A DNA stretch of 15,542 nucleotides from Linderina pennispora (GCF_002104995.1 NW_024468458.1:1-15542), one strand, 5' to 3'; shown: positions 1 through 8,138, numbered from the stretch's first letter. The notes: generated by a model not told the origin, from the sequence alone. Numbers and translations: made by a program.

Positions 1-760
1 GAGTAGAGGCACTGCGCCGGATAAGCTCGATTGTGTGTTGGTCAGCCTCGAGAGCGGTGGTTGATACATAGCGCAGGTCACGGCCATCGGTGGGAAGGGG
101 AACCACAATAACGAACGCCGAGCACGAAAAGTCGACCAGCGTCTTGTGTTTGGTCAGACCAGTAATAAGGCTGTCTATAGCCGGAACTTCAGGGTAGTCG
201 TTGAGTTCATCATACCCGTCAAACTTTACGAGATGATAGCTTTGCACGGAAGGAAACAGTTGGTATATCTCGCTGCAGAACGCCTTGACATGCTCCATCT
301 TCTTAGCCTCGCTGATCCACTTCCAGTTGGTCCGAGCAAAAGTAAAAGTCCAGGGAGGTGACTGATGGCATTACCAATTTGCCTAGCAAAGTTCTTGGCC
401 GCATGATCGCTGTACCATCCAGGATAGCCTCGACCTTCCAATGCAGCGACACTTTTCTGACGCGATACTGGTTACCAGTGGAAATAGCAGTCGGTAGCCC
501 CCTAGGCAATTTGCGACTGTGGCATTCGGTGTGTAGCATTGCGAGCAATTCGGGACCTTGCACCACCAGGCCACGCCATACAACTTTGACAGCGCTGCAT
601 CTCTCCAGCTGCGACATAAACTGAGGCCAGGAACCACACGCATATATGGGCCGCAGTCGCAGGCATACTCTGGAGTGAACTCGTGCGGAAAACTTCCAAC
701 TGCAAAGTCGAGGATCTGTTCGAGGACAAGTGACGGTAGCGTTTGTGCAGGTGAATACAT
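1..760 (-). CDS. F-box-like protein, 3' part beyond window edge, two frame shifts
   Basis: The chosen start is the ATG at 760-758; further upstream in frame there is only a TTG. The N-terminus reads MYSPAQTLPSLVLEQILDF and then, about 30 residues on, LCRSWRDAALSKLYGVAWW. This is the LP...I...(V)CRxWR pattern of an F-box-like domain, which normally binds Skp1 in SCF ubiquitin ligases. The initial frame meets a stop at 383. Good coding sequence continues in a second frame (KVSLHWKVEAILDG onward, to about 330) and then returns to the first frame from about 325 to the window edge, open with no stop (AKKMEHVKAFCSEIYQLF...). The two shifts, near 470 and 325, cancel out. This suggests two small indels, or an unrecognised intron. 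I cannot name the family more closely, and substrate and function are unknown. F-box assignment is moderate; that the stretch is coding is fairly sure. Confidence 0.55.
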
Positions 761-1833
761 AGTTACAACAATACGAAATTGAAGATTTGGAATGGTATAG
801 GTGCAAACCTGGCTTGCAAATAGTGCCAAGCCACAACAGCTCTTTTAGTGGGAAAAACTCGACTGTGTAGCTATGGGTTAGCTAGTGGCTGTCACTTGAG
901 CATTCTCACTTTGATGAAATCCTACTGCATTGGACTTCATATGATCGAGCCCTCAACCACGTGGACGATACATCCAATCCACTCAATAGTAGTTGTAATA
1001 CAACAAAACCTGGTAAATATTATTCTAGCTGTAACTGCATAGCCTTGCATCCCAGACAATTGCCTATACAAATGCATGGAATGGGGAATACGTAGAGCCT
1101 AGGTATAAATATGACCAAGCGACACTGCCAAATAATTTATTCGCCTGTCTCCTTTGCACATAGTGTGCACAATATAACAAATCTACAACTTTCATCAGCA
1201 AGCATTTTGCTATGCAGCTATCAGCCGCTGCCTGTGAAATGGTAAAGTTATATTGATTTGCCAGGAACTACAAGCTGGGAATGAAATGACGCCTCATGTC
1301 AAGGTGTCTCACAGATGCACTTATTTTTTGCTGTTTCATAAAATAAACATCGATAATGGTCAGTATATTAACGAACTCCTTGGGTGGAGAATCAGCTTTA
1401 GGAACATGGATGTATGCCCATAATCCTTATAACCCACGAATCTCTATTATAGATATCGTCACAACATTCAGTTGTATATTTTCAACGACATGAATTACTA
1501 CGTGGGCAATTATCTGCATATAAAACTATATGTAACGGAATACAATATGGATAGCGGTAGAAGGTATATGCAGCTAGGGGATGCAGTGTAATTAGAAAGG
1601 CGTTAGCAGCAATGGTAATTGGGTATATCGTCTGGAGCATTTCCAACTATTTGCACACCGGCTTAGTCTACTTTGTGGTTGTTTGATCATGCTATACTCA
1701 AATAGGGGCGCACCAGAGCCGATTGTGCTTGTGCTAGCAGTGCAGGTGATATATATCAGTGAGATTTTTCAGCAAGTATGACCTATGCCACTTTTGAAAA
1801 ATCTGAGATAAGCTCTGGAAGGTGGCGATATAA
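761..1833. other. Gene-poor AT-richer stretch
   Basis: I see no convincing gene here apart from the weak frames at 1356-1591. A TATAAATA lies at 1102-1109, followed by a short ATG frame at about 1212 that closes after roughly a dozen codons, so no transcript can be argued from it. No tRNA B-box, terminator or repeat array was found on either strand by eye. By eye the base composition is clearly AT-richer than the gene block to the right. Confidence 0.5.
1356..1591 (+). pseudogene. Two overlapping short protein-like frames, possible gene remnant
   Basis: An ATG frame at 1356-1493 (MVSILTNSLGGESALGTWMY...) overlaps an open frame at 1433-1591 rich in Tyr and Asn (YIFNDMNYYVGNYLHIKLYV). Read as one unit with a single frame change near 1440-1480 they give about 75 residues of ordinary-looking protein. 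No family is recognised. Chance open frames in AT-rich DNA are a real alternative, so this is a weak call. Confidence 0.2.
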
Positions 1834-2472
1834 ATGAGAGATACCAAGTGCATTCTTGTTGCACAACGTATACACTTTTATGTCTCTTTTGACAAGTACT
1901 CCATATTTCTAATGGCAATACCTAATAGCACCAAGCGCATGTTCTTCGCCAACAGTTATTCAGTCTGGTACTGCAAAAAGTGCGGTGCGCAGTATAGACT
2001 CAAGCAAGACTGTCTCGACCACATTGCTCAGTGTAATGCAAGGAAACGATAGACTACCGCAGGCTTGCTCCAGCCAGTACATATATGTAACCATCATCAT
2101 GAAGAAGACATGCCTAGACGGTAGCATAGCTCGATAGCTGTCTCCTACAACCATGAACCTAATGCATTGAGTGTAATGAGCATAGTGGTTTACAAAAAAA
2201 GTGCAGGTCGCTACGACCAACTATATTTAGAGGCTGCGGAGTCAATGGGATTGGCCAAGGTACCTGCCGCTGTCAATTCTGCAAGTGAGCTGTAGGATAG
2301 TCCAAATCACTATATGCAACTCAAACCCAACAAGCTTTTGCTTGTTCGGGAATGGCGCCATGATATCAAATTGTCCAGCCAAATTCATGAAAGTGATTCA
2401 TATCAGAATTGGGCAGTGCGAAGGGACAGTATGCTGGCCAAGAAAATAAATAGATGCCCCAGTCGGTCATAA
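1834..2472 (+). pseudogene. C2HC zinc-finger frame broken by three amber codons
   Basis: The ATG at 1834 opens a 72-residue frame containing WYCKKCGAQYRLKQDC followed by LDHIAQC. This is a Cys-x2-Cys-x12-His-x3-Cys finger at 1972-2034, with the last ligand Cys rather than His. The frame ends at TAG 2050 but stays protein-like in the same phase, meeting only TAG at 2122 and TAG at 2293 before TAA at 2470. The last piece has its own ATG at 2314 (52 residues, MQLKPNKLLLVREWRHDI...). Three stops in about 212 codons, all TAG, is fewer than expected by chance. It fits a gene inactivated by C-to-T change at CAG codons, or exons separated by introns. TAG also ends cwf19 and the channel gene, so it is a normal stop here. 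Finger motif sure; gene status unsure. Confidence 0.35.
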
Positions 2473-2534
2473 TCTTCAAGAGACTTGAAGAGATTTGTTT
2501 TCTTTTCACTTTCTCATTCACAATTTCCATCTAG

Positions 2535-2665
2535 CAAAAACCGCTACTTTACTATAGCACGAAATCCATGGATCCTTGGGGTTGCAAGTATTGTACTGGA
2601 AGATTTTGAGCGGTTTTGACGCTTTCTTCGATCATATGTATGACGAGCATGGATTCCTTGGAACT
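2535..2665 (+). pseudogene. C2H2 zinc-finger fragment with frame change
   Basis: From the ATG at 2568 the frame reads MDPWGCKYCTGRF and stops. Two frames over, it continues as FDAFFDHMYDEHGFLGTKRL. Together they form a classic finger: Cys 2583 and Cys 2592 spaced by two residues, Phe and hydrophobic core positions, then His 2633 and His 2648 spaced by four. The gap between the second Cys and first His is 38 bases, so one missing base (13 residues) or two extra bases (12 residues) would restore phase. The piece is preceded by a pyrimidine-rich run ending CATCTAG at 2534, which could be a 3' splice site. It is probably an exon or remnant of the same zinc-finger locus as its neighbours. Confidence 0.35.
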
Positions 2666-2847
2666 AAACGGCTGTGAATATATGACCAGCAGAGAAAACA
2701 GCATGGGAAACAAACGTGTGACTCCTGCAACAGGCAAAAGTCGACAAGGGAATATCATACTCCAGGTAGCAAAGAGAAATAAAGGACAGTTTCCAATATT
2801 CAATAAAGTATCTCCATGTTCCATGTAAGCTTGATATCAACCCGTGA

Positions 2848-2973
2848 ATTTCTCGCGATTATATTAAATACCAGTGTATGGCATGTAAACAACGAATGCA
2901 AGATAACTGCGTTGGAGCACGACATACATATTATCATATGCACTTGGTAATCGGCAATATAGGCAAACGTTGA
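2848..2973 (+). pseudogene. Isolated C2H2 zinc-finger open frame
   Basis: An open frame between TGA 2845 and TGA 2971 contains YQCMACKQRMQDNC and then VGARHTYYH. It has Cys at 2875 and 2884 (x2), twelve residues, His at 2923 and His at 2935 (x3), a perfect C2H2 spacing with no frame change. The first Cys follows TACCAG directly, a possible splice acceptor. The finger sequence differs from the other four, so this is not a recent tandem copy. It is too short for a gene alone; an exon or decayed piece is likelier. Confidence 0.35.
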
Positions 2974-3479
2974 ATATGCATACAAAAGCAATTGCGCTCA
3001 GAATGAATGAGCGGCGATAGCCCTCGCTTACATACTTGTACAAGTCATGATTATCCAACTTGTCCCGAAATATCACTTAGCCACCATACCACCCTTTGAT
3101 GATAGCTCACAGGGTGTCCTTTGCATGTGCTGTGATACGGCGTGTAAGGCTGTTTATGAGCTTAGCTGTAGCTATATCGCCTTCCACAGACCTGCGTAAT
3201 AATAAAGTTGATTCCTGTGTGGGCGTGGCTAGGTGTGACGACTAGAGTCTCCAAAAACATGTATTGCGCTGTTTTGATCACACCTTCGCAGCCAGAAAAT
3301 ATTGATCCGACAGAAAGTTTGGGTGTTGATGGCCAAAGATCTCACCATCAATCGACTCCAGAAAGGTCAACCACCAACCATAGTTAGCAGTATAAGAGAT
3401 ACAGATACAGCGCATTTGCTTAGCAAGTCCATTTGTCTTCTCATTTATCGTTTTTGCCAGCGGTGTCAGCTCACTCCAT
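2974..3479. other. No clear gene; two weak coding hints
   Basis: A 42-residue ATG frame at 3259-3387 on the + strand (MYCAVLITPSQPENIDPTES...) is protein-like but matches nothing I know. A cysteine-rich run near 3120-3198 (CDTACKAVYELSCSYIAFH) resembles a finger but lacks a second His. Nothing else is supported. Confidence 0.3.
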
Positions 3480-3710
3480 ATGACAGAACAACAGAAAGTA
3501 GCGCCTCTTCCAGTTGATCAAGGGAAGTATTTGTGCCTTGTCTGCACCTATGTATTGAGTGGCACAGCCTCGTGTCAAAAGCATATGCAAGGAGCACACC
3601 AAGACGTCAAATTTCTCAATAAAGGGAATATCCCCCCTCTAGACAAATTAAAGTGCTTTGTTCTTAAGGTCATCGCAGCATATATCCAAACCAATCCCAC
3701 ATCCAGCTGA
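3480..3710 (+). CDS. Small C2H2 zinc-finger protein or exon
   Basis: This is a 76-residue ATG frame. Residues 19-40 form a complete finger, YLCLVCTYVLSGTASC then QKHMQGAHQ: Cys 3534, Cys 3543 (x2), twelve residues, His 3582, His 3597 (x4). After it come KFLNKGNIPPLDKLKCFVLK and a short tail. It is the only one of the five finger pieces in this region with both an ATG and an unbroken frame through the finger. It may be a small protein, or one exon of a larger zinc-finger gene with the pieces to either side. DNA or RNA binding is usual for such fingers, but one finger alone does not show it. Confidence 0.4.
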   Translation: MTEQQKVAPLPVDQGKYLCLVCTYVLSGTASCQKHMQGAHQDVKFLNKGNIPPLDKLKCFVLKVIAAYIQTNPTSS

Positions 3711-4220
3711 TCAGAGCGGATGCTATGGCTCGGTTTCAAAAACGACCGCTGCCACTTGTGCTTGAAATCTAAACTATTCCCCTTTCTTTTTCTATCATGG
3801 TTCATGTCTGTCATTAAGGGCATTGCCCTTATTTCCAAAAGTATGAATACATATTATTCTCTGCAACCTTTCAAAGAAAAACAAATATCTTTTCATTTGA
3901 GCACAGTTTTTCCATGGTTTCCCTATCAAAAGGAGGTTTTGAGCTCCAACTCGATATATGGAGCCCCTGAAGCAATTATTTTATGGCCAATAAACTCGGC
4001 TGACTTGTCTTATTCTTACCGCCCTGCTCGCCGAAAAGAATAGCATGTTCACCAATACCCTTGTAGGATGGAAAGGCATCTGACATATCGACTTGCTCAT
4101 TGGAAAGTCAAGAGTTAAAGGGCTGGGCAAGAATGAGTGTAAGGACGAGCTGCTTTATACTTTGTTTTCCGTCGTTATCCCCTTATTGATTTTCTTCTAA
4201 AGATACTTGCTTTAATTTAT
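3711..4220. other. No clear gene; minor open frames on both strands
   Basis: On the + strand a 107-residue frame at 3720-4043 starts with a Cys-x2-Cys (CHLCLKSKLF at 3750) but has no in-frame His pair. On the - strand a 36-residue ATG frame at 4086-3976 (MSDAFPSYKGIGEHAILFG...) has a natural amino-acid mix but no known relative. Neither is strong enough to call. Confidence 0.25.
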
Positions 4221-4233
4221 GACTAACCTACAG
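4221..4233 (+). other. Candidate intron branch point and 3' splice site
   Basis: GACTAAC at 4221-4227 matches the fungal branch consensus (CTRAY). It is followed six bases on by CAG at 4231-4233, a good acceptor. It lies just before the zinc-finger coding piece that begins at 4234. A possible donor GTAAGG lies at 4139, which would give a 95-base intron, but the exon upstream of it has no ATG in phase, so the donor is unproven. Confidence 0.4.
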
Positions 4234-4431
4234 GCGACGGGGCTACACCCAATCCAAATAGAACCTATGAATGCTTTGTCTGCTCTGCAAAATTCGACAG
4301 TGGCGGTTGAGCAGAACCAGCACATATTCGAGCCGCATCCGCATGTTGAAAGGTTAGAAGTAATAGAATTTACGTCACAAAGCGACAGGCAGGCAGTACT
4401 AGATGGGTTCAATCAGCTCTACAGTAGTTGA
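4234..4431 (+). CDS. C2H2 zinc-finger terminal exon or fragment, one frame change
   Basis: From 4236 one frame reads TPNPNRTYECFVCSAKFDSGG and stops at a TGA. The other frame continues EQNQHIFEPHPHVERLEV and runs about 30 residues to a TGA at 4429. Joined, this is Cys 4272, Cys 4281 (x2), twelve residues if one base is removed (37 bases observed), His 4321, His 4336 (x4), followed by an acidic/polar C-terminus. The extra base probably lies in the GGTT near 4306-4309. A splice acceptor sits just upstream, so this is most likely the last exon of a zinc-finger gene. The ATG at 4219 belongs to the other frame and may not be used. Confidence 0.4.
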   Translation, partial: ATGLHPIQIEPMNALSALQNSTVAVEQNQHIFEPHPHVERLEVIEFTSQSDRQAVLDGFNQLYSS

Positions 4432-4577
4432 GTTCATGCGAAGAGCTGCTGTACATGGCAATACCAAATGCCAATGGTTGGACTAAAGCTAGTCACATGT
4501 GCATCACCATAATCTACCATTCTTGTGGCATGCCCCTTTTACCTTAAAACACAGAATACTTCACATATATCCTGGAG

Positions 4578-4586
4578 TATATATAT
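4578..4586 (+). promoter_or_regulatory. TATA-like element before cwf19
   Basis: TATATATAT followed by a short T-run lies only 25 bases before the ATG at 4611. If used as a TATA box, the transcript would have a very short leader or begin further downstream. It may equally be an AT-rich promoter element. The rest of 4432-4610 shows nothing else. Confidence 0.3.
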
Positions 4587-4610
4587 TTTTTGCGTTACAT
4601 ATTTTCAAAC

Positions 4611-6038
4611 ATGGGAGACGATTCGCCATCCCACCGATCATCAAAGTCTGACCGTCACAGATACCGCGACAGGAGCAGGGACAGATATGGAGACAGGAGC
4701 AGTGGCCGTCGCCGTCACCGAAGAAGCTCGCGGTCTCGCTCACCCTCCTCTAAGCACCACCGCCCCCATCGTGAAAGTAAACACAAAAGCAAGACTCCAA
4801 AGGCGTCCACCGATCTGAACAAACTGCACGCCAGAATCATGAAAGCCAAGCTTCGTAAATCTGCTGACCTGCCCGAACTCGAACGCCAGCTCGCCGAGGC
4901 TCTAGCAGGCGAGACAAAGTCCAGTGCCGGTTGCAGCACAGAAAAGGATAATGTTGTGGTGCTGCCGCGCACAGATAGCAGCGGTCGGCTACTGAATCTA
5001 GCTGCTGATACGGGATCGGAGGACTCCATGTCGATCAGGCAGATGGCGCGTGCCGAACGCGAAAACGACGACGACCCTGCGGACAGGTTACTGGCGAAAC
5101 AAATCGTGGGCGACAGTGGGTTCTCAAACGACCTCGAGTATATGGACGAAAACATTGAAAAATTCACAAAGCAGGCCAAGGGAAAGTCTGTGGAGCAGAA
5201 GCGCCAAGCGGCTATCCACGACTACAACCTCATGGAGGCAGCGATCAATGCCTGCGAACTGTGCTTCAAGCAGTCGTCGCAGTCTGATGGCTCGACACTA
5301 CTGACACCGCCACAGTTCCCAATAATAGCGCTGGGTACGCGCGTGTACCTGGCGCTGCCAAACCGCGAGCCGATGAATGATGGACATTGCGTTATTGCGC
5401 CGATCGAGCACAGCTCTGGCAGCTCGCTAAAGTTGGACGACGATACGTGGGACGAGATTGGCAATTTTATGAAGTGCCTGATGCGCATGTTCATGGAGAG
5501 GCGTATGGGCGTGGTGTTCCTGGAAACTGTCATGTCGACCACTAAGTCAACGCACTGCGTTATCGAGTGCGTGCCAATTCCGTTCAAGCACATGGACGAT
5601 GTGCATGTTGTATTCCAGCAGGGCATTCTTGGGATCAGCGACGAGTGGAGCCAGCATAGGAAGGTCATCGATACATCGCTGAAGGCACAGGCCGTGCGAC
5701 CGGAGAACGACAATGTGACGGATCAGGACCAGAACCACGAAGCGGCCAGGGCTGCAATCAGGAGGGGCGGGTTCCGCAACACGATGACAGCAAAGATGCC
5801 GTACTTCCATGTGTGGTTCGACCCGAAAGGTGGCCTGGGCCATGTAATTGAGAGCCCAGAGACATTCCCGCCGTGGTTTGGCCGCGAGGTGGTTGCAGGG
5901 ATACTGGACCTCCCGCCGAGCGTGTACCGCAAGCCGCGCCGACTCAGGGAATCGCGCGACCAGCGGCTCCAGCGCGCCGACGAGTGGAAGAAGCAGTTTG
6001 GGTGGGACAAGTACGACTGGACAAAGGTGCTGGAATAG
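4611..6038 (+). CDS. cwf19: Cwf19-type spliceosome-associated protein (CWF19L2-like)
   Basis: Intact frame of 475 residues from the ATG at 4611 (MGDDSPSHRSS). The open frame extends to 4590, but that codon is TTG. Residues 1-62 are Arg/Ser/His-rich, like an SR region. A charged helical part follows. From about residue 205 comes the CwfJ C-terminal domain 1 with CELCF, LPNREPMNDGHCVIAPIEH (an HIT-like His motif) and DDDTWDEIGNFMKCLMRMF. CwfJ C-terminal domain 2 follows, ending FPPWFGREVVAGILDLPP and FGWDKYDWTKVLE. This family associates with late spliceosomes and lariat turnover (budding yeast Drn1 works with debranching enzyme Dbr1). The SR-like N-terminus rather than a phosphoesterase-like domain favours Cwf19/CWF19L2 over CWF19L1. 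It looks shorter than most relatives, mainly in the N-terminal half. It stops with TAG 29 bases from the end of the channel gene on the other strand. Confidence 0.93.
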   Translation: MGDDSPSHRSSKSDRHRYRDRSRDRYGDRSSGRRRHRRSSRSRSPSSKHHRPHRESKHKSKTPKASTDLNKLHARIMKAKLRKSADLPELERQLAEALAGETKSSAGCSTEKDNVVVLPRTDSSGRLLNLAADTGSEDSMSIRQMARAERENDDDPADRLLAKQIVGDSGFSNDLEYMDENIEKFTKQAKGKSVEQKRQAAIHDYNLMEAAINACELCFKQSSQSDGSTLLTPPQFPIIALGTRVYLALPNREPMNDGHCVIAPIEHSSGSSLKLDDDTWDEIGNFMKCLMRMFMERRMGVVFLETVMSTTKSTHCVIECVPIPFKHMDDVHVVFQQGILGISDEWSQHRKVIDTSLKAQAVRPENDNVTDQDQNHEAARAAIRRGGFRNTMTAKMPYFHVWFDPKGGLGHVIESPETFPPWFGREVVAGILDLPPSVYRKPRRLRESRDQRLQRADEWKKQFGWDKYDWTKVLE

Positions 6039-6067
6039 TGTTGAACCGAGTTTATTTAAAATGCAAT
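6039..6067. terminator. Shared 3' region of convergent genes
   Basis: Only 29 bases separate the stops of cwf19 (+) and the K+ channel gene (-). The gap includes TTTATTTAAAA, AT-rich on both strands. The 3' untranslated regions must overlap each other, or each run into the opposing coding sequence, giving complementary transcript ends. Confidence 0.5.
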
Positions 6068-7969
6068 CTATTTGTCTGATTCCGGTGCTGGTACCGGTAC
6101 CGACAGATGCTCAGCAATGGCCTTCAGAAGCATCTGGTTGCCGCCAACAGCACTGCGCAGCGCCTGCAGCTCGGCATTGAGTGTGTCCCACTCTGCCCTG
6201 GACACAGTTACGGTATCTGAGTCTTCCAGCATCGATCGCCGCTTGCCACCGCGCACCACCTGCTTGCCCTTGACACTTTTGAATCTACGCATCGACGATG
6301 TGTCGTCTCTATACCTGGCAAACGTGGCTACATTGCCTTCCATGCCTTCTTCGTCGTCTTCGTCAGCCCCATAGATGGTGTCGACCTGGGTGTAGCCATC
6401 GGCCCGCTCTTCCGGCAGCTGCGTAGGGGTTGCAGCAAACTCCTGCATCTCAAAGCTGTCTTTACGGGCAAGTTCGGCGATCGGATCGGCGCGTACAGTG
6501 TAGTCATCGGCATCCTTTTGCAGGCGATTGGTGCCAGTTGGAACATTCGTATACCCGCCTGGCCGCTCGACATGGGCAATCGACGTATTATGCGACCCGC
6601 CAGAGCCAAATGACGACACGCTCCCGTCACGACGCCCTCTGTGCCGGATCCGCCGAGACCGCCTGCTCGCACGTCCCGAGCCTTGGCTGCTGACGTGATC
6701 CTCGATCAGTGTGTCACCGATCCGCTGCACACGCACATTGGGCGGCTGCACACGGTACTTGCGCGCAGCCTCCCACACCTGCGTGAAATTACGGCCGACG
6801 ATGATGGACGGTAGCGCGATTAGCAGGATGCCCGCAATCATCATCGGGAACGATATCAGCTTGCCAACGAACGTTGTCGGCACCATATCGCCAAAGCCTG
6901 TGGTAGTCAGTGTTACGATCGAGTAATAGGCTGCGGCTGGAATCGACGAGAACGTGCTATACTCGCCATTCGCAGTTAAGAACGCCTGACGCTCCTCATC
7001 CCATGTGCCGCGCTCCGCAAAGTACATCAGCGTCGAGAACAGGGTGACAGTGAGAGCGACAAAGAGCAGGAACGCCAAGAGAGCGTCTGAGCTGCGTTTG
7101 ACCGCGACAATCATGACCTCAATTGACAGCTGCAGCAGCGACGAGTATTTGAAGGCACTGAACACGCGCAGCAGGCGGAAAATTCGGAGGATCGTGAACC
7201 GGAATTCGTAGGATGTATCGCGGTGCAGAATCAGCTCGACATAGTACGGGAAAATAGCCAGCGCGTCGATAATAGTGATGGCCGACTTTCCGTAGTTCCA
7301 TGCCTGTTGCCAGGTATCGGTGTGGCCCAGGAATCGCAGAATAAACTCGAGCGTAAAGACTGCCACGATGCCGGTCTCGAAGCCAAACCACATCTGCGAG
7401 TTGCCCTTGCGCAGCGAGGGAATCGTCTCAATCGTCGTCAGCACCGCGCTCAGGATAATCATAAACGTCACAAACACATTGATCACAAATGCCGACGGGC
7501 TCGACGACGGATCCTCGAACAAGAGGAACAGCTCGCGCTTCCATGCTGACCGGATCTGCCGCGCTTCCTGGTCGCGCTGCACCTCGACGTTTTCCATTAG
7601 CTCCACCTGGTTCCGCACATAGTCAATCTGGTCCCGGTACCACTGCTCGTCGTCCTCCGCTGGCGGGGTCATGGTTTTGACGCCAGCCTCAGCAGCTGCC
7701 AGAACTGCAGGGTCGCTGCCAGATACCCGCCGAGTGTCCTGCAGACCCACAGATGGGACTACGTCGATCGAGGACTCTGCTGGCAGAGGAAACCGCGGCA
7801 CATTCAGTGGGCTGTCTGCCGACGGATTGTGCAGATGGGCTGTCCTGGGCGTGAATTTGTTCGCCGACAGCCGGTTGCCCGAGTCCGATATGTCGACATT
7901 GATTGTTTCGCTGTCTTTAGAGGTCTGTCGCGTCGGAATTGCTCCTGGACGCCGAGGGCTATCAGACAT
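6068..7969 (-). CDS. Voltage-gated K+ channel (Kv-like, six transmembrane)
   Basis: Intact frame of 633 residues from the ATG at 7969. Residues 1-150 are polar and probably disordered; I see no T1 domain. Approximate segments: S1 160-182, S2 194-214 (acidic Glu198 and Glu208), S3 229-247 (Asp235), S4 256-276, S5 292-317, pore 343-361 and S6 366-392. S4 reads FTILRIFRLLRVFSAFK, with Arg every third residue (262, 265, 268), then Ser271 where Shaker-type channels have the fourth Arg, then Lys274. The selectivity filter is TTGFGD (356-361) instead of TVGYGD; GFGD occurs in other K+ channels. S6 has ALPSIIVG in place of the Kv PVP bend. The C-terminus (about 410-633) is long and polar. Its last 45 residues hold a heptad-like helix (EWDTLNAELQALRSAVGGN) that could tetramerise the subunits in place of T1. 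Expected at the plasma membrane or a vacuolar membrane. K+ selectivity and depolarisation gating are inferred from family. Confidence 0.93.
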   Translation of the reverse strand: MSDSPRRPGAIPTRQTSKDSETINVDISDSGNRLSANKFTPRTAHLHNPSADSPLNVPRFPLPAESSIDVVPSVGLQDTRRVSGSDPAVLAAAEAGVKTMTPPAEDDEQWYRDQIDYVRNQVELMENVEVQRDQEARQIRSAWKRELFLLFEDPSSSPSAFVINVFVTFMIILSAVLTTIETIPSLRKGNSQMWFGFETGIVAVFTLEFILRFLGHTDTWQQAWNYGKSAITIIDALAIFPYYVELILHRDTSYEFRFTILRIFRLLRVFSAFKYSSLLQLSIEVMIVAVKRSSDALLAFLLFVALTVTLFSTLMYFAERGTWDEERQAFLTANGEYSTFSSIPAAAYYSIVTLTTTGFGDMVPTTFVGKLISFPMMIAGILLIALPSIIVGRNFTQVWEAARKYRVQPPNVRVQRIGDTLIEDHVSSQGSGRASRRSRRIRHRGRRDGSVSSFGSGGSHNTSIAHVERPGGYTNVPTGTNRLQKDADDYTVRADPIAELARKDSFEMQEFAATPTQLPEERADGYTQVDTIYGADEDDEEGMEGNVATFARYRDDTSSMRRFKSVKGKQVVRGGKRRSMLEDSDTVTVSRAEWDTLNAELQALRSAVGGNQMLLKAIAEHLSVPVPAPESDK

Positions 7970-8138
7970 TTATATGGTAATGACAAGAAAGGTGAAGTGA
8001 GCAGAGAAGAGAAGGCGGATAGAGTCTGGGGTGCTGTGTCATCGGGTCAGAGAAGCTCGGAAAACAGCGTGAGGTTGCTATTTTTCGCACTCCGAGGCGG
8101 TGCTATTTTTTTTTTTTGGCCAAACAAGGCGCTTTCAG
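7970..8138 (-). promoter_or_regulatory. Channel gene upstream region with poly(dA:dT) tract
   Basis: This 169-base gap between the HAUS8-like stop and the channel ATG holds a run of twelve T on the + strand (8106-8117). Such tracts keep nucleosomes off fungal promoters. The sequence just before the ATG is CCATATAA. The same space must also hold the 3' end of the HAUS8-like transcript. Confidence 0.35.

Noticed and set aside
848-1042. 64-residue + strand frame
   Set aside because: No motif, odd composition, and it lies in AT-rich DNA where frames of this length arise by chance.
2050-2295. TAG read as an amino acid in this organism
   Set aside because: cwf19 and the channel gene both end naturally at TAG, so amber is a normal stop.
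3750-3814. A sixth zinc finger starting CHLCLKSKLF
   Set aside because: The Cys pair is right but the following His codons are in other frames with wrong spacing; kept only as a hint.
4715-5179. 154-codon - strand frame, and similar long frames opposite cwf19 and the channel gene
   Set aside because: They are mirrors of conserved + or - coding sequence in GC-richer DNA and have no recognisable motif.
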